Below, one piece after another: positions 43,866 to 54,870 of a stretch of DNA of 64,000 nt. Both the position numbers and the translations under genes were made by a program. The stretch spans positions 1,178,001 through 1,242,000 of the forward strand of contig OZ029928.1 in assembly GCA_964023275.1 (NCBI GenBank), given 5' to 3'. The notes beneath the pieces are model-generated. The model was not told the DNA's origin and searched no databases. It saw nothing but the letters and a program-made list of their open reading frames with translations. Source of the DNA: Norana najaformis (lineage: Eukaryota; Annelida; Clitellata; Crassiclitellata; Hormogastridae). Positions within the stretch are counted from its first letter, which is position 1. Each line of letters begins with the position of its first letter.

Positions 43866-44664
43866 GTAAGTTATTTTGCTTGCACTTTTTACCTAATCAA
43901 TCACACACGCTCTTTCACGTCTTTTCCCATAATAGTCCAGTTCCATGGATTTCGTTATATTTAGTTTCATGGCGACTTTTCTCTTCCTCTTATCTCATTT
44001 CCATACAATTGAAGACTTTTCGTGTTTTGAGAGCCATGCTTTTAGGTAAGTTTGTGATTTGTTGCGATATATCGAAGTCGGTTAATGATAATAATATTAA
44101 CAACATGAGCAATGTCGACTACCTTCGACGTCGTCGGTTGTTCGGGCTTCGAATCGTAAACTCGTCTGCTTTGTAGCAAAATATTAAATCTAGAAATACA
44201 GTATTGACGATTTTCGAAAGTTTAACTAATTAAAATTAACTGTTCAATCACGACAGTACTTCGATCACCAACATGAAACTTTGCATTCACGAATTCATAA
44301 CTTTCTGTCGTTAGCAATAATAATTACTTTGTAACTCAATCAACTGAGCGCATGACGAACTATCTCTGCAATATCTTTTCGCGCTCTCCTTAAAATACAT
44401 TCGCGACCGCCAAAAAGCTTTTTAAGGTTTTTCCAGCCGCATCAACAGACAACTATAAACATGCCTGTGACGCATTGCTGACATGAGATGATACGCGCGC
44501 CGATCGACGCCACACCATTCCTAGTTCCCACTCGATGCGTGATTGTTCGAGGCATCCAGCTGTCAGAGGCGAGTGATAAATTCGTGGAAAATAGACACAC
44601 CTAGTATCAAGAGGCGCGTGATCTATGCGTGCCAAAACAAGTCAAAAACCAGATGACTCATCAC

Positions 44665-44772
44665 TGACTTGTTAGTGATTGGCTGACGAGCGTCCCGAAG
44701 GTGGAATTTTCTCTAAAAAATTAGAGAAAATTCCACCTTCGGGATGCTCGCCAGCCAATCACTAACAAGTCA
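44665..44772. repeat. 108-nt inverted repeat with 52-bp stem
   Basis: Arms 44665-44716 and 44721-44772 (starting TGACTTGTTAGTGATTGGCT) are complementary with two mismatches around a 4-nt A loop. It lies 267 bp upstream of the transmembrane exon. It could be a foldback element, a small-RNA source or a cruciform site. No coding content. Confidence 0.85.
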
Positions 44773-44795
44773 GTTAATATTATGACTAATCGATG

Positions 44796-44821
44796 TGACG
44801 TCAGAGAAATTCCGATATAAA
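44796..44821 (+). promoter_or_regulatory. Possible promoter: CRE-like TGACGTCA and TATAAA
   Basis: TGACGTCA at 44796-44803 and TATAAA at 44816-44821, downstream of the hairpin, which itself contains CCAAT-type boxes (GCCAATCAC). If used, transcription would start about 200 bp before the transmembrane exon and could yield a receptor form lacking Ig domains. This arrangement can occur by chance. Confidence 0.25.
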
Positions 44822-45038
44822 CGCGGGCTTGAAACTGAGCTTACTCGTCAGCGGATAAATTACGTTCACAAGCAATAATTAGTAAACTTTTCTAGTGTTG
44901 ATTTTTCAAACATTAATGGCATTTTCTTTAGCTTTGCCGGACAGCCTAATTTATAAAATCAATCAGATATTTTATTTTCCTACTGTCATTACTTGACTGC
45001 AAGAAGGAATTTATTATGTTGTTTTCTTTTTAATTCAG

Positions 45039-45137
45039 AATGCTCGTCTTCTGAGACTGCGGCAGTCGTGTTAGGCGTCCTACTTGCAATCTCCATCACA
45101 GCCAATATAATCAGCCTTGTTCTGTTTTATCGCAAGG
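45039..45137 (+). CDS. Transmembrane exon, receptor copy A
   Basis: A 99-nt phase 1-1 exon (acceptor TTTTTAATTCAG, donor GTAACT). It encodes CSSSETAAVVLGVLLAISIT followed by ANIISLVLFYRK: a hydrophobic helix of about 24 residues with flanking S/E outside and a basic YRK stop-transfer inside, a type I single-pass segment. If the donor is not used the frame continues 17-20 codons (NFLLCVTQ...) to a TGA at about 45194, giving a short tail with no YxxL pair; AATAAA lies at 45294. Confidence 0.8.
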
Positions 45138-45382
45138 GTAACTTTTTGCTTTGCGTTACTCAAATTCTGAATGTGTTGAGGCAACGGATGTACTGATAAG
45201 GGACACATTTACTCTCTGCATTGTTTGTTACCGTGTATATTGAAATGTACAAAGCACGAAAGTGTGTCTTATTACAATTATAATTGCTATTAAAATAAAA
45301 AAATTATTTCTTTATAGACTTTTCAGTATAGATTGGAAATAAAGTTTACGTTTATATTTACATTCTGAGTTTTTATTTATAG

Positions 45383-45543
45383 TATCTTACGCAATAAAAT
45401 TTTTATTGAAAGGTTTTGTCAACCGAAAAGAATCCAGTGAACCCGAAGTAGCACAGCCAACAAGTAATTCAGAAGAACCGCAATACCAGGACCTTTTCAA
45501 AGAAACTTCGGCAAAACCTGAATACGAAGAACTTCATCGTTAG
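45383..45543 (+). CDS. Cytoplasmic tail exon with ITAM-like motif, receptor copy A
   Basis: Terminal coding exon ending at TAG 45541-45543. The tail contains YQDL and YEEL separated by nine residues: Y-x-x-L-x9-Y-x-x-L, within the spacing accepted for immunoreceptor tyrosine-based activation motifs, which when phosphorylated recruit tandem-SH2 kinases of the Syk/ZAP type. Acidic residues before the first tyrosine (NSEEPQ) favour phosphorylation. Two acceptors keep the frame: TTTATTTATAG (exon from 45383, adds ten residues) and ATTGAAAG (exon from 45413). The phase-1 junction with the transmembrane exon fits both. Signalling is inferred from the motif. Confidence 0.7.
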
Positions 45544-46193
45544 ATCCATTCAGTAGAGTTTAGCAATTCATGCTGAATTCAGGATCAGCGTTTAAAACTT
45601 AGACGGTGACATGAAAATATTTTTATTTAGTCGACTGTGCAATTTTAATAATCTTGTCATTAAGTTTCGTAAGTGTCTTGATCGAAGTATTTTTCACAAG
45701 TCTGTATGTTGTGCTGATGGTCACTTTAATTGGAAGTGGCGCATTAGAAATAAGTTATTGTTGTATCGTTCTGCGTTTGTTTGGTTTTCACTTTCATAAC
45801 TTAGGCCTAAGTCGTTTTTTGTTATATTGGCATAAACTTCATAATCAATAACTGATCGAACATATTGAGAAGGTTTCTGGAACCTAATTGTTGAAGTATT
45901 TATTGGCAGATCATTTATAATCCTATAATTTCCTGATTCCCACCGAACTTCGTTAAGTGCGTGTAAAATCGAATTCCTGAAGTGTTTAATTAAATTTGAT
46001 ACAATTTGAGCGTTTCGAATTTTAATTTAGCATTTTAATTTATCGCTGCAGGCATCTACCTAAATCAAGATTTGAAACAAAGCAATGCTAGGCAAATGCA
46101 GTTACAATCATCATAGACTGTGTTTGTGGATCAGAGAAACTGGACATTAAAGGACATGTTTCCGAGGCATATTCACAAACAGACAGGCATGTA
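45544..46193. other. 3' region of receptor copy A, no further gene seen
   Basis: AT-rich. No convincing poly(A) signal directly after the stop. Open frames at 45611-45851 are short, overlapping in two frames and lack features. Confidence 0.5.
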
Positions 46194-46196
46194 TAA

Positions 46197-48821
46197 CACT
46201 GGCCAACAGAAAAAAATTTTTTTCTTGTTGCCTTCGGTTTTAGACCTGTTCTTGGGGTAATTTTGGGCGCTGATTCAGAAAATGTCATTGGATTGAGTGC
46301 ATCAGGTCTAGTTTCTCAGATATCGTCGATTTTGTAAAGAAAACCCAGTCCACTCTTTAAACGATGTCTTTGACAAAACTAAAATGTCATAATAAGCTTT
46401 ATTTATGGCTAATTATAATTCTTGCTGATTCATATAATGCCTACATCCTTATAATGTAAAATTAGCATATCTTGCCGCGTGCTGAGATATTGCTGATTCA
46501 ACGAAATAACTATTCCGTAGCCTACAGCTTACTCAGCACTAAATTCATGGCCTCATTTAGAATTTATTTGTGCTTATACAGCGTTTCATGGTTTCGAACT
46601 ATGTAAATAGATTATGCTGAAGTCAGCATTTATAGCCTATATAAACCGCCTCCTGAAAGCTAGAGCAGCCGCAGTCGTCTTAGGGCATATTAAGAGTTGG
46701 TCGCAAGAACAATCTGTGAATGTGAACATTAAATAACTACATGTTCTTACTATTTTTTAGGTTAGTCACTTAATTCCTCAGATGCGAACATCCTTAAGGT
46801 TATGGCTACTTCCAGACGGAGCTGCATTAACCATCCAGACATATTCTGCTACATTTGTGGGGAATACACACTAAAAGCAAACAGGAAACCGATTTCTGAG
46901 TTTGTAAAAAGAGCATATGTAGGTTATTTTGGTGTCAAACTTGGAGATCGAGATAAGCAATGGGCTCCTCATACAGTATGCAAAACTTGTATTGAACAAT
47001 TGCGCCACTGGACAACTGGAAAGAGAAGATGCCTGAAATTTGGTGTACCGATGGTTTGGAGGGAACAGATAAACCACTTCGACGACTGTTACTTTTGTAT
47101 GGTTAATATCATAGGCATCAATCGAAATAATCGTCACAAGTTGTCTTACCCTGATATACCTTCAGCCAGGAGACCTGTTCCGCATTCGGATATTGTACCA
47201 GTTCCACCTTTTCGCGAACTACCTCAGCTCTCAGACGATGACACTTGCATGTCCAATATCGGACAAGATGACGAAAGTGAAGAAAGTGGGGGCAGTGACA
47301 GTGATTTCCAATCAACTTCACACAGTGAACGTTTTGACCAAAAAGAGTTGAGTGATCCGATCAGGGACTTAAATCTTTCCAAAGAGTCCTCTGAATTGCT
47401 TGCGTCCAGACTAAAGGAAAAGAATGCACTTCAGCCTGGAACGAAAATTACAATTTATAGAAACAGAGAAAAGGATTTGCTGCCATTCTTTACAGAAGAC
47501 AACAACCTAGTATTCTGTAATGACATCAGCAACTTATTGAAGAAAATTGGTCTGTCGGATTACAGCCCAGATGAGTGGCGTCTTTTTATCGACAGTTCAA
47601 AACGTAGTCTGAAATGTGTGCTTTTAAATAACGGCAACAAATTTGGTTCTATTGCAATCGGTCACTCCACCAGGATGAAAGAAGAGTACAATGCCATCTC
47701 TTTAGTACTAGAAAAGATAAAATACAAAGAACATCAATGGGTAATTTGTGTAGACTTGAAGATGGTAAATTTCCTGCTTGGTCAACAAAGTGGCTACACA
47801 AAGTATCCCTGCTTTTTGTGTCTTTGGGACAGTAGAGCCAAGCATGAACATTGGACAAAAAAAGATTGGCCTTCGAGGAAAGACATGATGGTTGGAGCTC
47901 AAAATGTAATCAAGGAATCTTTGGTGGCACGAGATAGGATCATACTGCCACCACTACATATAAAGCTAGGCCTGATGAAACAATTTGTCAGGGCTTTGAA
48001 TGAAGAAGGTTCATGCTTCGAATACATAGTACACAAGTTACCAGGAATTACAATGGAAAAATTGAAGGCTGGAATCTTCGATGGTCCACAGATCAGGCAA
48101 CTTATGAATGACCCACTTTTCATACCATCAATGAATGAAATCGAATCTTGTGCCTGGTCTTCCTTTGTTCTTGTAACTAAAAATTTTCTTGGCAACAAGA
48201 AGGCAGACAATTATGCACAACTAGTAGAGGATATGCTTCTTCATTTCAACAAGCTTGGCTGCAACATGAGCATTAAAGTCCATTATCTCCACAGTCACTT
48301 AGATCGCTTTCCAGAGAATCTTGGTGACTTCAGCGAAGAGCAAGGTGAAAGATTTCACCAAGACATCAAAACAATGGAAAATCGATATCAAGGAAGATGG
48401 GATGCACACATGATGGCAGACTATTGCTGGAATATTATGCGCGATTGTTCCGGCAGATGCCACACTCGGAAATCGTACAAAAGGAGCTTCTTCGGTGTCG
48501 AATGACTTGAAATTTTTATAACAAACTTGTTCTGTTTGGTATCATATAAGTACAGTTTCAGGTACTACCATTTTCTTTTAAGTATTTGTATTATTATGTT
48601 TATTTAGTGTATCACATAATAAATTGAGCACTACATAATTATAGCTATAGCCTTATGTTTTATGGGCGAGCAGAGGCAAGGACTGGTATATGGCATAATG
48701 TTCTATATCTCGAAAACTAGACCTGCTGGGAGAAAACTGGTGCCTTTTCTGGAATCAGCAGGTCAAATATACACAGAAACAGTTCTAACATTTGAGGCAA
48801 CAAATTATGTGTTGGCCAGTG
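46197..48821 (+). mobile_element. CACTG-terminal DNA transposon, copy 2 (apparently intact)
   Basis: 2,625 bp with perfect 12-bp terminal inverted repeats CACTGGCCAACA/TGTTGGCCAGTG and the 3-bp target duplication TAA on both sides (46194-46196, 48822-48824). Inside each end a second inverted block (TTGTTGCCT) lies about 30 bp in. Termini beginning CACTG and 3-bp duplications are the pattern of the EnSpm/CACTA assemblage; TWA duplications also occur in PIF/Harbinger. It carries one long uninterrupted ORF. Confidence 0.85.
46802..48505 (+). CDS. Putative transposase of the CACTG element (567 aa, intact)
   Basis: Single-exon ORF from the ATG in GGTTATGGC to the TGA. N-terminal third: paired cysteines C8, C16-x2-C19, C60-x2-C63, C96-x2-C99, which could bind zinc and DNA. 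An acidic, Ser-rich linker (about 145-165) follows. The C-terminal two thirds fit an RNase H-fold nuclease: D264 in LFIDSS, D318 in VICVDLK, then C337-x2-C340 and H348-x-H350, a CxxC...HxH insertion typical of several cut-and-paste transposases, and E516 in SEEQGERFHQD after HYLHSHLDRFPENLG. I recall many uncharacterised invertebrate proteins of this type but no named family. Catalytic assignments are inferred from pattern only. Confidence 0.7.
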   Translation: MATSRRSCINHPDIFCYICGEYTLKANRKPISEFVKRAYVGYFGVKLGDRDKQWAPHTVCKTCIEQLRHWTTGKRRCLKFGVPMVWREQINHFDDCYFCMVNIIGINRNNRHKLSYPDIPSARRPVPHSDIVPVPPFRELPQLSDDDTCMSNIGQDDESEESGGSDSDFQSTSHSERFDQKELSDPIRDLNLSKESSELLASRLKEKNALQPGTKITIYRNREKDLLPFFTEDNNLVFCNDISNLLKKIGLSDYSPDEWRLFIDSSKRSLKCVLLNNGNKFGSIAIGHSTRMKEEYNAISLVLEKIKYKEHQWVICVDLKMVNFLLGQQSGYTKYPCFLCLWDSRAKHEHWTKKDWPSRKDMMVGAQNVIKESLVARDRIILPPLHIKLGLMKQFVRALNEEGSCFEYIVHKLPGITMEKLKAGIFDGPQIRQLMNDPLFIPSMNEIESCAWSSFVLVTKNFLGNKKADNYAQLVEDMLLHFNKLGCNMSIKVHYLHSHLDRFPENLGDFSEEQGERFHQDIKTMENRYQGRWDAHMMADYCWNIMRDCSGRCHTRKSYKRSFFGVE

Positions 48822-48824
48822 TAA

Positions 48825-51800
48825 TGTGTGCTGACTTAAACGAAAAGCCGATGATCAAACACACTTCGGAGTATGAAAGTAAGATATGTCTTGAAAAATA
48901 GAGAATATATAAACAAACATTTAGAATCTACTCAAATAGCATCTACAGCGGTCCTGTGATAGATTGAATACACACTGCAAATGCTAAACTGATGTTTTTG
49001 AAAAATCGTTGTTCCTGGTGATAAAATTGGTGGTCGATTGTGTGATGTGCTATTAACGATCAGACCAATTTTTATAGTCTTCATTGGGTCTTGAATATTG
49101 TGTCACATCATGTGCAGAGCTGTGGCTTATACGCTAACTGCAAATCAGCATAAATCCGCTACTGTTGTATCATCACGAATTGAATAAATGTTACGGGGAT
49201 GTTTAGGTTTATAGCCACATCGATTCATCGTTTGTTGAAGAGTCGAATATTGTCTGTCTGATAAAATGTTTTGTGGACTTTAATATGCAACATGCTTATC
49301 TGCCAGGCTATTCATAACTCTAATCAGAAAACTAACTTCCTCTTTAATAGCTGTAGTGGCACTTTGCCAGCAACATAATGAAGGACACCTCGTTACTGTT
49401 AATATGTTGATTGTAGGCTATCAGTCCACTCTATAGTTGTACGGCTGGTTATTCAATATTGCTGTTAGACCTATCTTGGAGAATAATAGTACATTGCCCT
49501 GCTTTTGCTCTTTGCCCGATAAAGTGATGAAGCTAAACTGTCAACGACCAAAGTGATTAATCTACATTACTCCAATGCAATCTTAATCAGACAAATAGCG
49601 ATGACTCGAAATGAAAAGAACTGTTGCGTCCGACTGAACATCGTTTGTAGCCTTTGATATTTACTTGCTCCATCAACATTTCTATCATGCTGATTCATGT
49701 CTTCTAGAGACGTTAGGATTTTTAACATGGAGGACACCGGGAGCCACAGCGTCCAAGGCAGCTACAGCCCTGTTAGTGTGAACGAAGATTTTGTCACTTT
49801 AAACAGGATTAGTAAAACCTAGTTTGAGGCAGATTCATCGATTGCCTTTACTTCTGCGGCATTCGGTCGAGTAAGGTTACATTTTCAACAGTGTTAAATT
49901 TTTATTGGTATTATGGGTAAATTATTTAGAGGCACTGTAATGTTCGCTAACTGTAAAACAACGTCGGTATTCGCCAGATGCCAGATCACGCTCTGGTATA
50001 ATAACTAACGACGAATTATACGCCCATATTCGCCAGGTGACCGAGCAATTCGCGACAATCTGCATTTGATGTACCACAAACAAATGCAATAAACTCTAAT
50101 TCGCTAGGTGGGAGACCACGGTAATTACAAATTGGCTAAAGCCATGCACAAGCCAGCAACGATTGTTGAACCGCGTTCTTCGTTATTTATTTCTAAAGAA
50201 GAATTTTAACATGGACGAGAAAAGGTTATTGCAGAATTACATACGAAAACCAGATTTAACCTAAAGATCAGATCATTTAGTATTCTAACGTTAAGTGCTG
50301 TAAACTTATCAGCCATGCGAATTTATTACACGACACCGCATCCATGTACACAGTTTCAAAATTGTATGATGGCCTGTGGTACAGCCTTTCATTTGCTTCA
50401 GACCTTGTCATTTTTCTTGATAACTGGTTGCATTGGAGCATATAATAGGCATAGCCCTTCAATACTACAACGTAGCATTATTAGTAAACCAATAATCAAG
50501 CGCACTTCATTATTTCCATAAGTTATATTATTTTATTATGCATGTCTGTATATGGGCTTTCGTACAGCGCCCTTTAGGATCTTTCAAAGCGCTGTTATGC
50601 ACATCTATAGCATAATTTATTCATTTTCGAGTGTTTAGACTAGAATGATTCCATTGGCCATTACTAGAGCAGAAAAACACCGAGACATGCATGGCATTTT
50701 GTGTCCCAAGCCTACGATCGGCTGTGACTATCACTCTGGTACATGAGCAAAGTGGTTTGTATGCAGTGTGAGCTGTAAGACTGTCTCCCACTTTTGATGG
50801 TCACGATGCATAAAATCAGGGGAATTTGTTGGTTATATTAAGATTATACGCAGCTTTACTTCCTTGTTCAGCTCAGTAATGTTTGCACATGAATATCCTG
50901 CACTCGAGCTTAAGCTTAAACTCAATGACGTAATTTGCCAACATCCTCAACGCAGGAATACGTCTCTTCGAAAAATAAACCCAACTTCCTGTATCGTCAA
51001 CTACGTAAATATGAGTACAAATCTTCGAAAATTTTCTTAGCGCCACAATAGAACCTCATCAGATAGACCGGCTAAATCGTCGGAGTTATATCAAGTCAAG
51101 TCCGCAAGAGCAGATTATTTGGTCACTTTCGGTTAAAGGTCAAACCAGGGTGACAACAAATCGTTCGTGAGAGTGGTCATGGGGTGATGCAGGAGCGAAA
51201 GCAAGATAGGATAGGATACGTGAAGATCTGTCTTTGTGAACTCTTCCCACCTTAAATCTAGAAGTTGTGAAGAGTAACAAAACAAAATCACTTTCATTTG
51301 TCCATAAAGAAGATTAAACGCTGGGAATTTTGTAGATCATTAGCAAAGTTATGGTAGGGAACAGGATTCATGAATGCTTCTGCTAATGTTTACAAACTGA
51401 AACTATGGATGCACAGTATCTTAAGTGGGAGATAGCCTGAACCAGTCGGAGGGTTCCGCCCTTCCCTCATGCAACCCGCACCATGTGTATGCAATGTAGA
51501 AAAGGTGACATTTTTGAAGGAGAAGGTGAAATAGCTGAACGTCTGAAAAGGATCAAACATCTATCGACGTCATTGGCCTGTTCGCGTAGCTTTGCTCCCT
51601 CCCTCTGCTGTATTTTTATTAAATGGCTGACGAATGGTTTTGCAAATGTTCAGATATTTTAAGACCCAGGTTCATCCTCTTTCATACGTTCTATCGCTGG
51701 GAATTTAATTCAGTGCCGATTACGCTTGATGGTCTTGCGATAAAACCCTTCTTTTCTTGTAATAGCCAGAGTTCTTTCCATCCTGCATTCGCAATCACAA

Positions 51801-51827
51801 TCGCCAGATGTATCTGATAGTTGCAAT
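48825..51827. other. Intergenic region, no gene seen
   Basis: About 3 kb of AT-rich sequence. Near 50560-50600 the text TACAGCGCCCTTTAGGATCT followed by TTTCAAAGCGCTG resembles the 3' tail of short CR1/L2-type insertions (compare 41261). No coding domains, structured RNAs or repeats with partners were recognised. Confidence 0.5.
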
Positions 51828-52402
51828 CAGTGGCGTACCTGGCCGGGAGGTCCTGGGGTACCAGACCCATTTGAGGCCTAGACTATAAACCTCGGAAATC
51901 GGTTAGATATGGGGAGATTTTTAGGTGTACTTCCTGAACGCTGGCTCCTGATTTTGCTCTGTCGATGGATATAAGTGCTATTCAATAAAGAACATTTACA
52001 GGCCGATTTCACACATTCGATTCGTTGCCTGTTTCATTGCGGCAAAATACATTTGCATCTGGACGCCGCTGGAAACCTTTACGATGCTTCTAAGATCCCT
52101 ATTGATCGTTACGGGTTTCGTGTTTTAGACGCTCGCTCTCTTATACCCCCTAGAATTTCATCCAGGACTGGTACTGGACTCTCTGGCTAAATGCGAATAG
52201 TCGCATAAAATGTAGCCCAATAGTGCTCACTTTAATTCTAAATGTTTCAAATGCGTTGGTTTCCCGGACAAAGCCCAGGATTCCGCTCGCGGAAGTCACG
52301 GTACTCCCAGGCCCATAGTCGTTAGGGGATTCGTTGTGCCAGGCCCCCTTAATTTTCAACCACGTGACAAACCCTTTGGCCAAAAAGTTGCGTACGCCAC
52401 TG
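51828..52402. mobile_element. Non-autonomous hAT-type element (MITE)
   Basis: 575 bp bounded by CAGTGGCGTAC and its complement GTACGCCACTG, the classic hAT terminus. Flanking 8-mers GTTGCAAT and TTTGCACT agree at six of eight positions, consistent with an aged 8-bp target duplication. No transposase inside. Confidence 0.75.
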
Positions 52403-53109
52403 TTTGCACTGTACAGAATATGTAATTATGTTAGAGCAGTAGTCCGAATTCTTGCACACTGATTCGATGTTACACACAGTCTTAAATTGCCGAAGCTTTG
52501 AATTTAGTAGCTTACTATAGGAATAACAAAGGCGATAATTTTCTGTCGATCAATATTTAATTCTTTGGCTTGCCGTAGGGCAAAATGAGGGAACGTCAAT
52601 CGCCACATGGCAGCACTAAGACATTCTTCATGGACAGTTTACAGCCAATGGTTTTGTCTGCATAGATCTGCAAACCACCGGTTATAGTAGCACCATTTGC
52701 ACAGAGAAATTAATTCACAGATGGAAATTATTTGTCTTTGTGCAAAAATTTTGAATATTTCAAATGACAAAAATTATACATTATATTTCTCATACAAAAT
52801 TTCGTTATTATATGATGGGAAGTATTCCAATGAAATTAAATGACAGCCACGAAGAATGAGTTGCTTTTAAAACACGGAACCCTAAACAAGTACAAATTAC
52901 TCAATTCACTGCTTTAGAAAATTCACCAGACGATACCTTTAATTACACATCCTGGTTTGCATGATGTTTTTCGATCAGCTTTCAAACCATGTAGAAGGAA
53001 CCAGGTGGGTTTGAAAGAACTCATTCTCTGCTTAATTTATGCAGACCACACAAAGACGGCACACATCAACGGTTTACAGCCGATGTCGTTTTCTGCATCG
53101 ATCGACCTC

Positions 53110-54870
53110 GTTAGGCCTCGATTTACGAACATTTAGTTTTGAATTTAAACACATATTTGCGTAGTTTATTAAAGCTTGTTTAAATTTTTTTTAATAAATT
53201 GTTTTAAAATGTATAGTATTTAGCATGAATTTTCTGTTTACAGCCAAACTAAATTATTTTGAGAATAATGATATAATTTTAGTTAAATGTTAGAATTAGC
53301 TTAATGAATCTTTCATGCGTAAATATTGAGTAAGTTCAAAATGCTACGGCATAAATCATATGCAGTTAAACTAATACATAATGCCGGTACTTTTAAATCG
53401 TCGTGTAGCAAGTGTATTGCCGCTTTAGTTCCTCTGTTTTGTGTCATTTGCATTATGTTGCCATTCATAGACGGGGAGGTGCTCTACATTATCACATAAA
53501 GAGCATCTAATAAAACTGTGTTAACCTAAAATTACGTTATTTATCATCTGTTAGCAAACTGAGTACAGGAAGACATTTAAGATCTTGTCTAATCAGATTC
53601 GTTGTTATGCGTTTAATTCAGAAGGATAAATCGAAAGACAAGATCAAATATGTTTATTTTACAACACAACATTGCGAAGGATGTCCTCTTTTGCCAATGT
53701 GTGAGATATATCTTTATTGGGTAGAAGAAGTTTGTGACAACTGCGGGGTTTTCCCTTACGAGTCAACTGAGTTAGGTGTACAACTGAGCGAGTTAGTGTT
53801 TACACATAAATAAACTGCGTTAGAATTAGAAGCTTTAGTCTATATGAGAATCAATTGCTTGTCTTTATTTAAGAATTGCAGTGTCTTTCGGCATTTTCGG
53901 ACTATGAAGGTGAAGTTGAACATTCCGTTGATTTATTCTTGGTCAGTGGACTTAATGGATTAGGTAGGTTCAGTTAAATCAGGAGCTACATGGTTACACA
54001 AATAAGTCTATGTTGCCAATGCTTTATTGTCAATATCATTTTACATTAATTAACGTCTTAACTTGCGTTGGTGTCCATTTACGGATCTCGAAGTGATGTC
54101 GCGCTAAGTTGGTCCCGCCATCCTATTATATCTCTGACAGTCTCACATACAGGTATTAACCGAGCTCGACATGGCTTAAATTCAAAACCACTTTAATCAG
54201 AAAACTGATATATGAGCGGAATTTCCCGCAGATGAGTTAGCAAGTTTTAAACACGTGTTTTTATGTAAATTTTTTATAAGTGGCGTCAGCTAGCTTGCAT
54301 TTTATCACGTGGAGCTCGCATTGGAAAGTTCAGGCTGGCTACGTTGCAAAGAGTTATCTAGGCAAGCCTACTAGCCTAGATATGTCTTGCTGACTAACGG
54401 CTTTAAGAGCATATAAAGCGGTCGCAAATGCATTGAGAATAGTGTTGCCAATGTGTTTAGGGCAGCGGTGTGTTGTGCTCAGTTGATTCTTTGAGTTACA
54501 AGTGACTGATTAATTATTGCTGACAATATCGACTTATAGATTCATACGTATAGAGGATTTTATTTTGGTGATCGAGGTAGTGTCGTGTTCAACAATTTCT
54601 CCAGTTAAGGCTACATTACAGATTGGGCGAATCTACGAGTTGAAGCTCGTTCGATTCGAACCTTCGGAAAGTCGCTGACCTTCACCATCTGCAGAACTCG
54701 TTATCTATTCCCGATCTATGCTGCAGTTAGCTTATATAGAATTACAGCCTCTTGATTCACATTTAAACCAAAATTAATTTGGGGCATATATCTACCTGTC
54801 TGTCTATCTATCCGTCTGTCTGTCTTGCCTGTCTATCTCTCTGCCTGTCTTTCTTTCTTTCTTCCTATAA
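53110..54870 (+). repeat. Signal-peptide block of receptor copy B
   Basis: Counterpart of 2415-4120 in inverted orientation, including the 5' noncoding region, the signal-peptide exon, its following intron and a CTGT/CTAT microsatellite at 54791-54870. Here it lies on the same strand as, and upstream of, the Ig exons of copy B, i.e. the expected arrangement. Confidence 0.8.
53904..53963 (+). pseudogene. Signal-peptide exon of receptor copy B, frame-broken
   Basis: Homologous to 3248-3311 with the same GATTAG|GTAGGT donor context. From the ATG at 53904 there are 60 nt to the donor instead of 64: a net loss of four bases in the hydrophobic core. The frame now reads a polar stretch (SWSVDLMD) and ends in TAG exactly at the exon end, so it cannot join the phase-1 D1 exon in frame. 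Either copy B uses another leader or it is a pseudogene. Confidence 0.65.

Noticed and set aside
53607-53813. 68-residue ORF upstream of the copy B leader
   Set aside because: Part of it (YESTEL.VQLS) is conserved with copy A, but this is explained by the duplicated noncoding block; it ends in a stop before the leader exon and has no domain.
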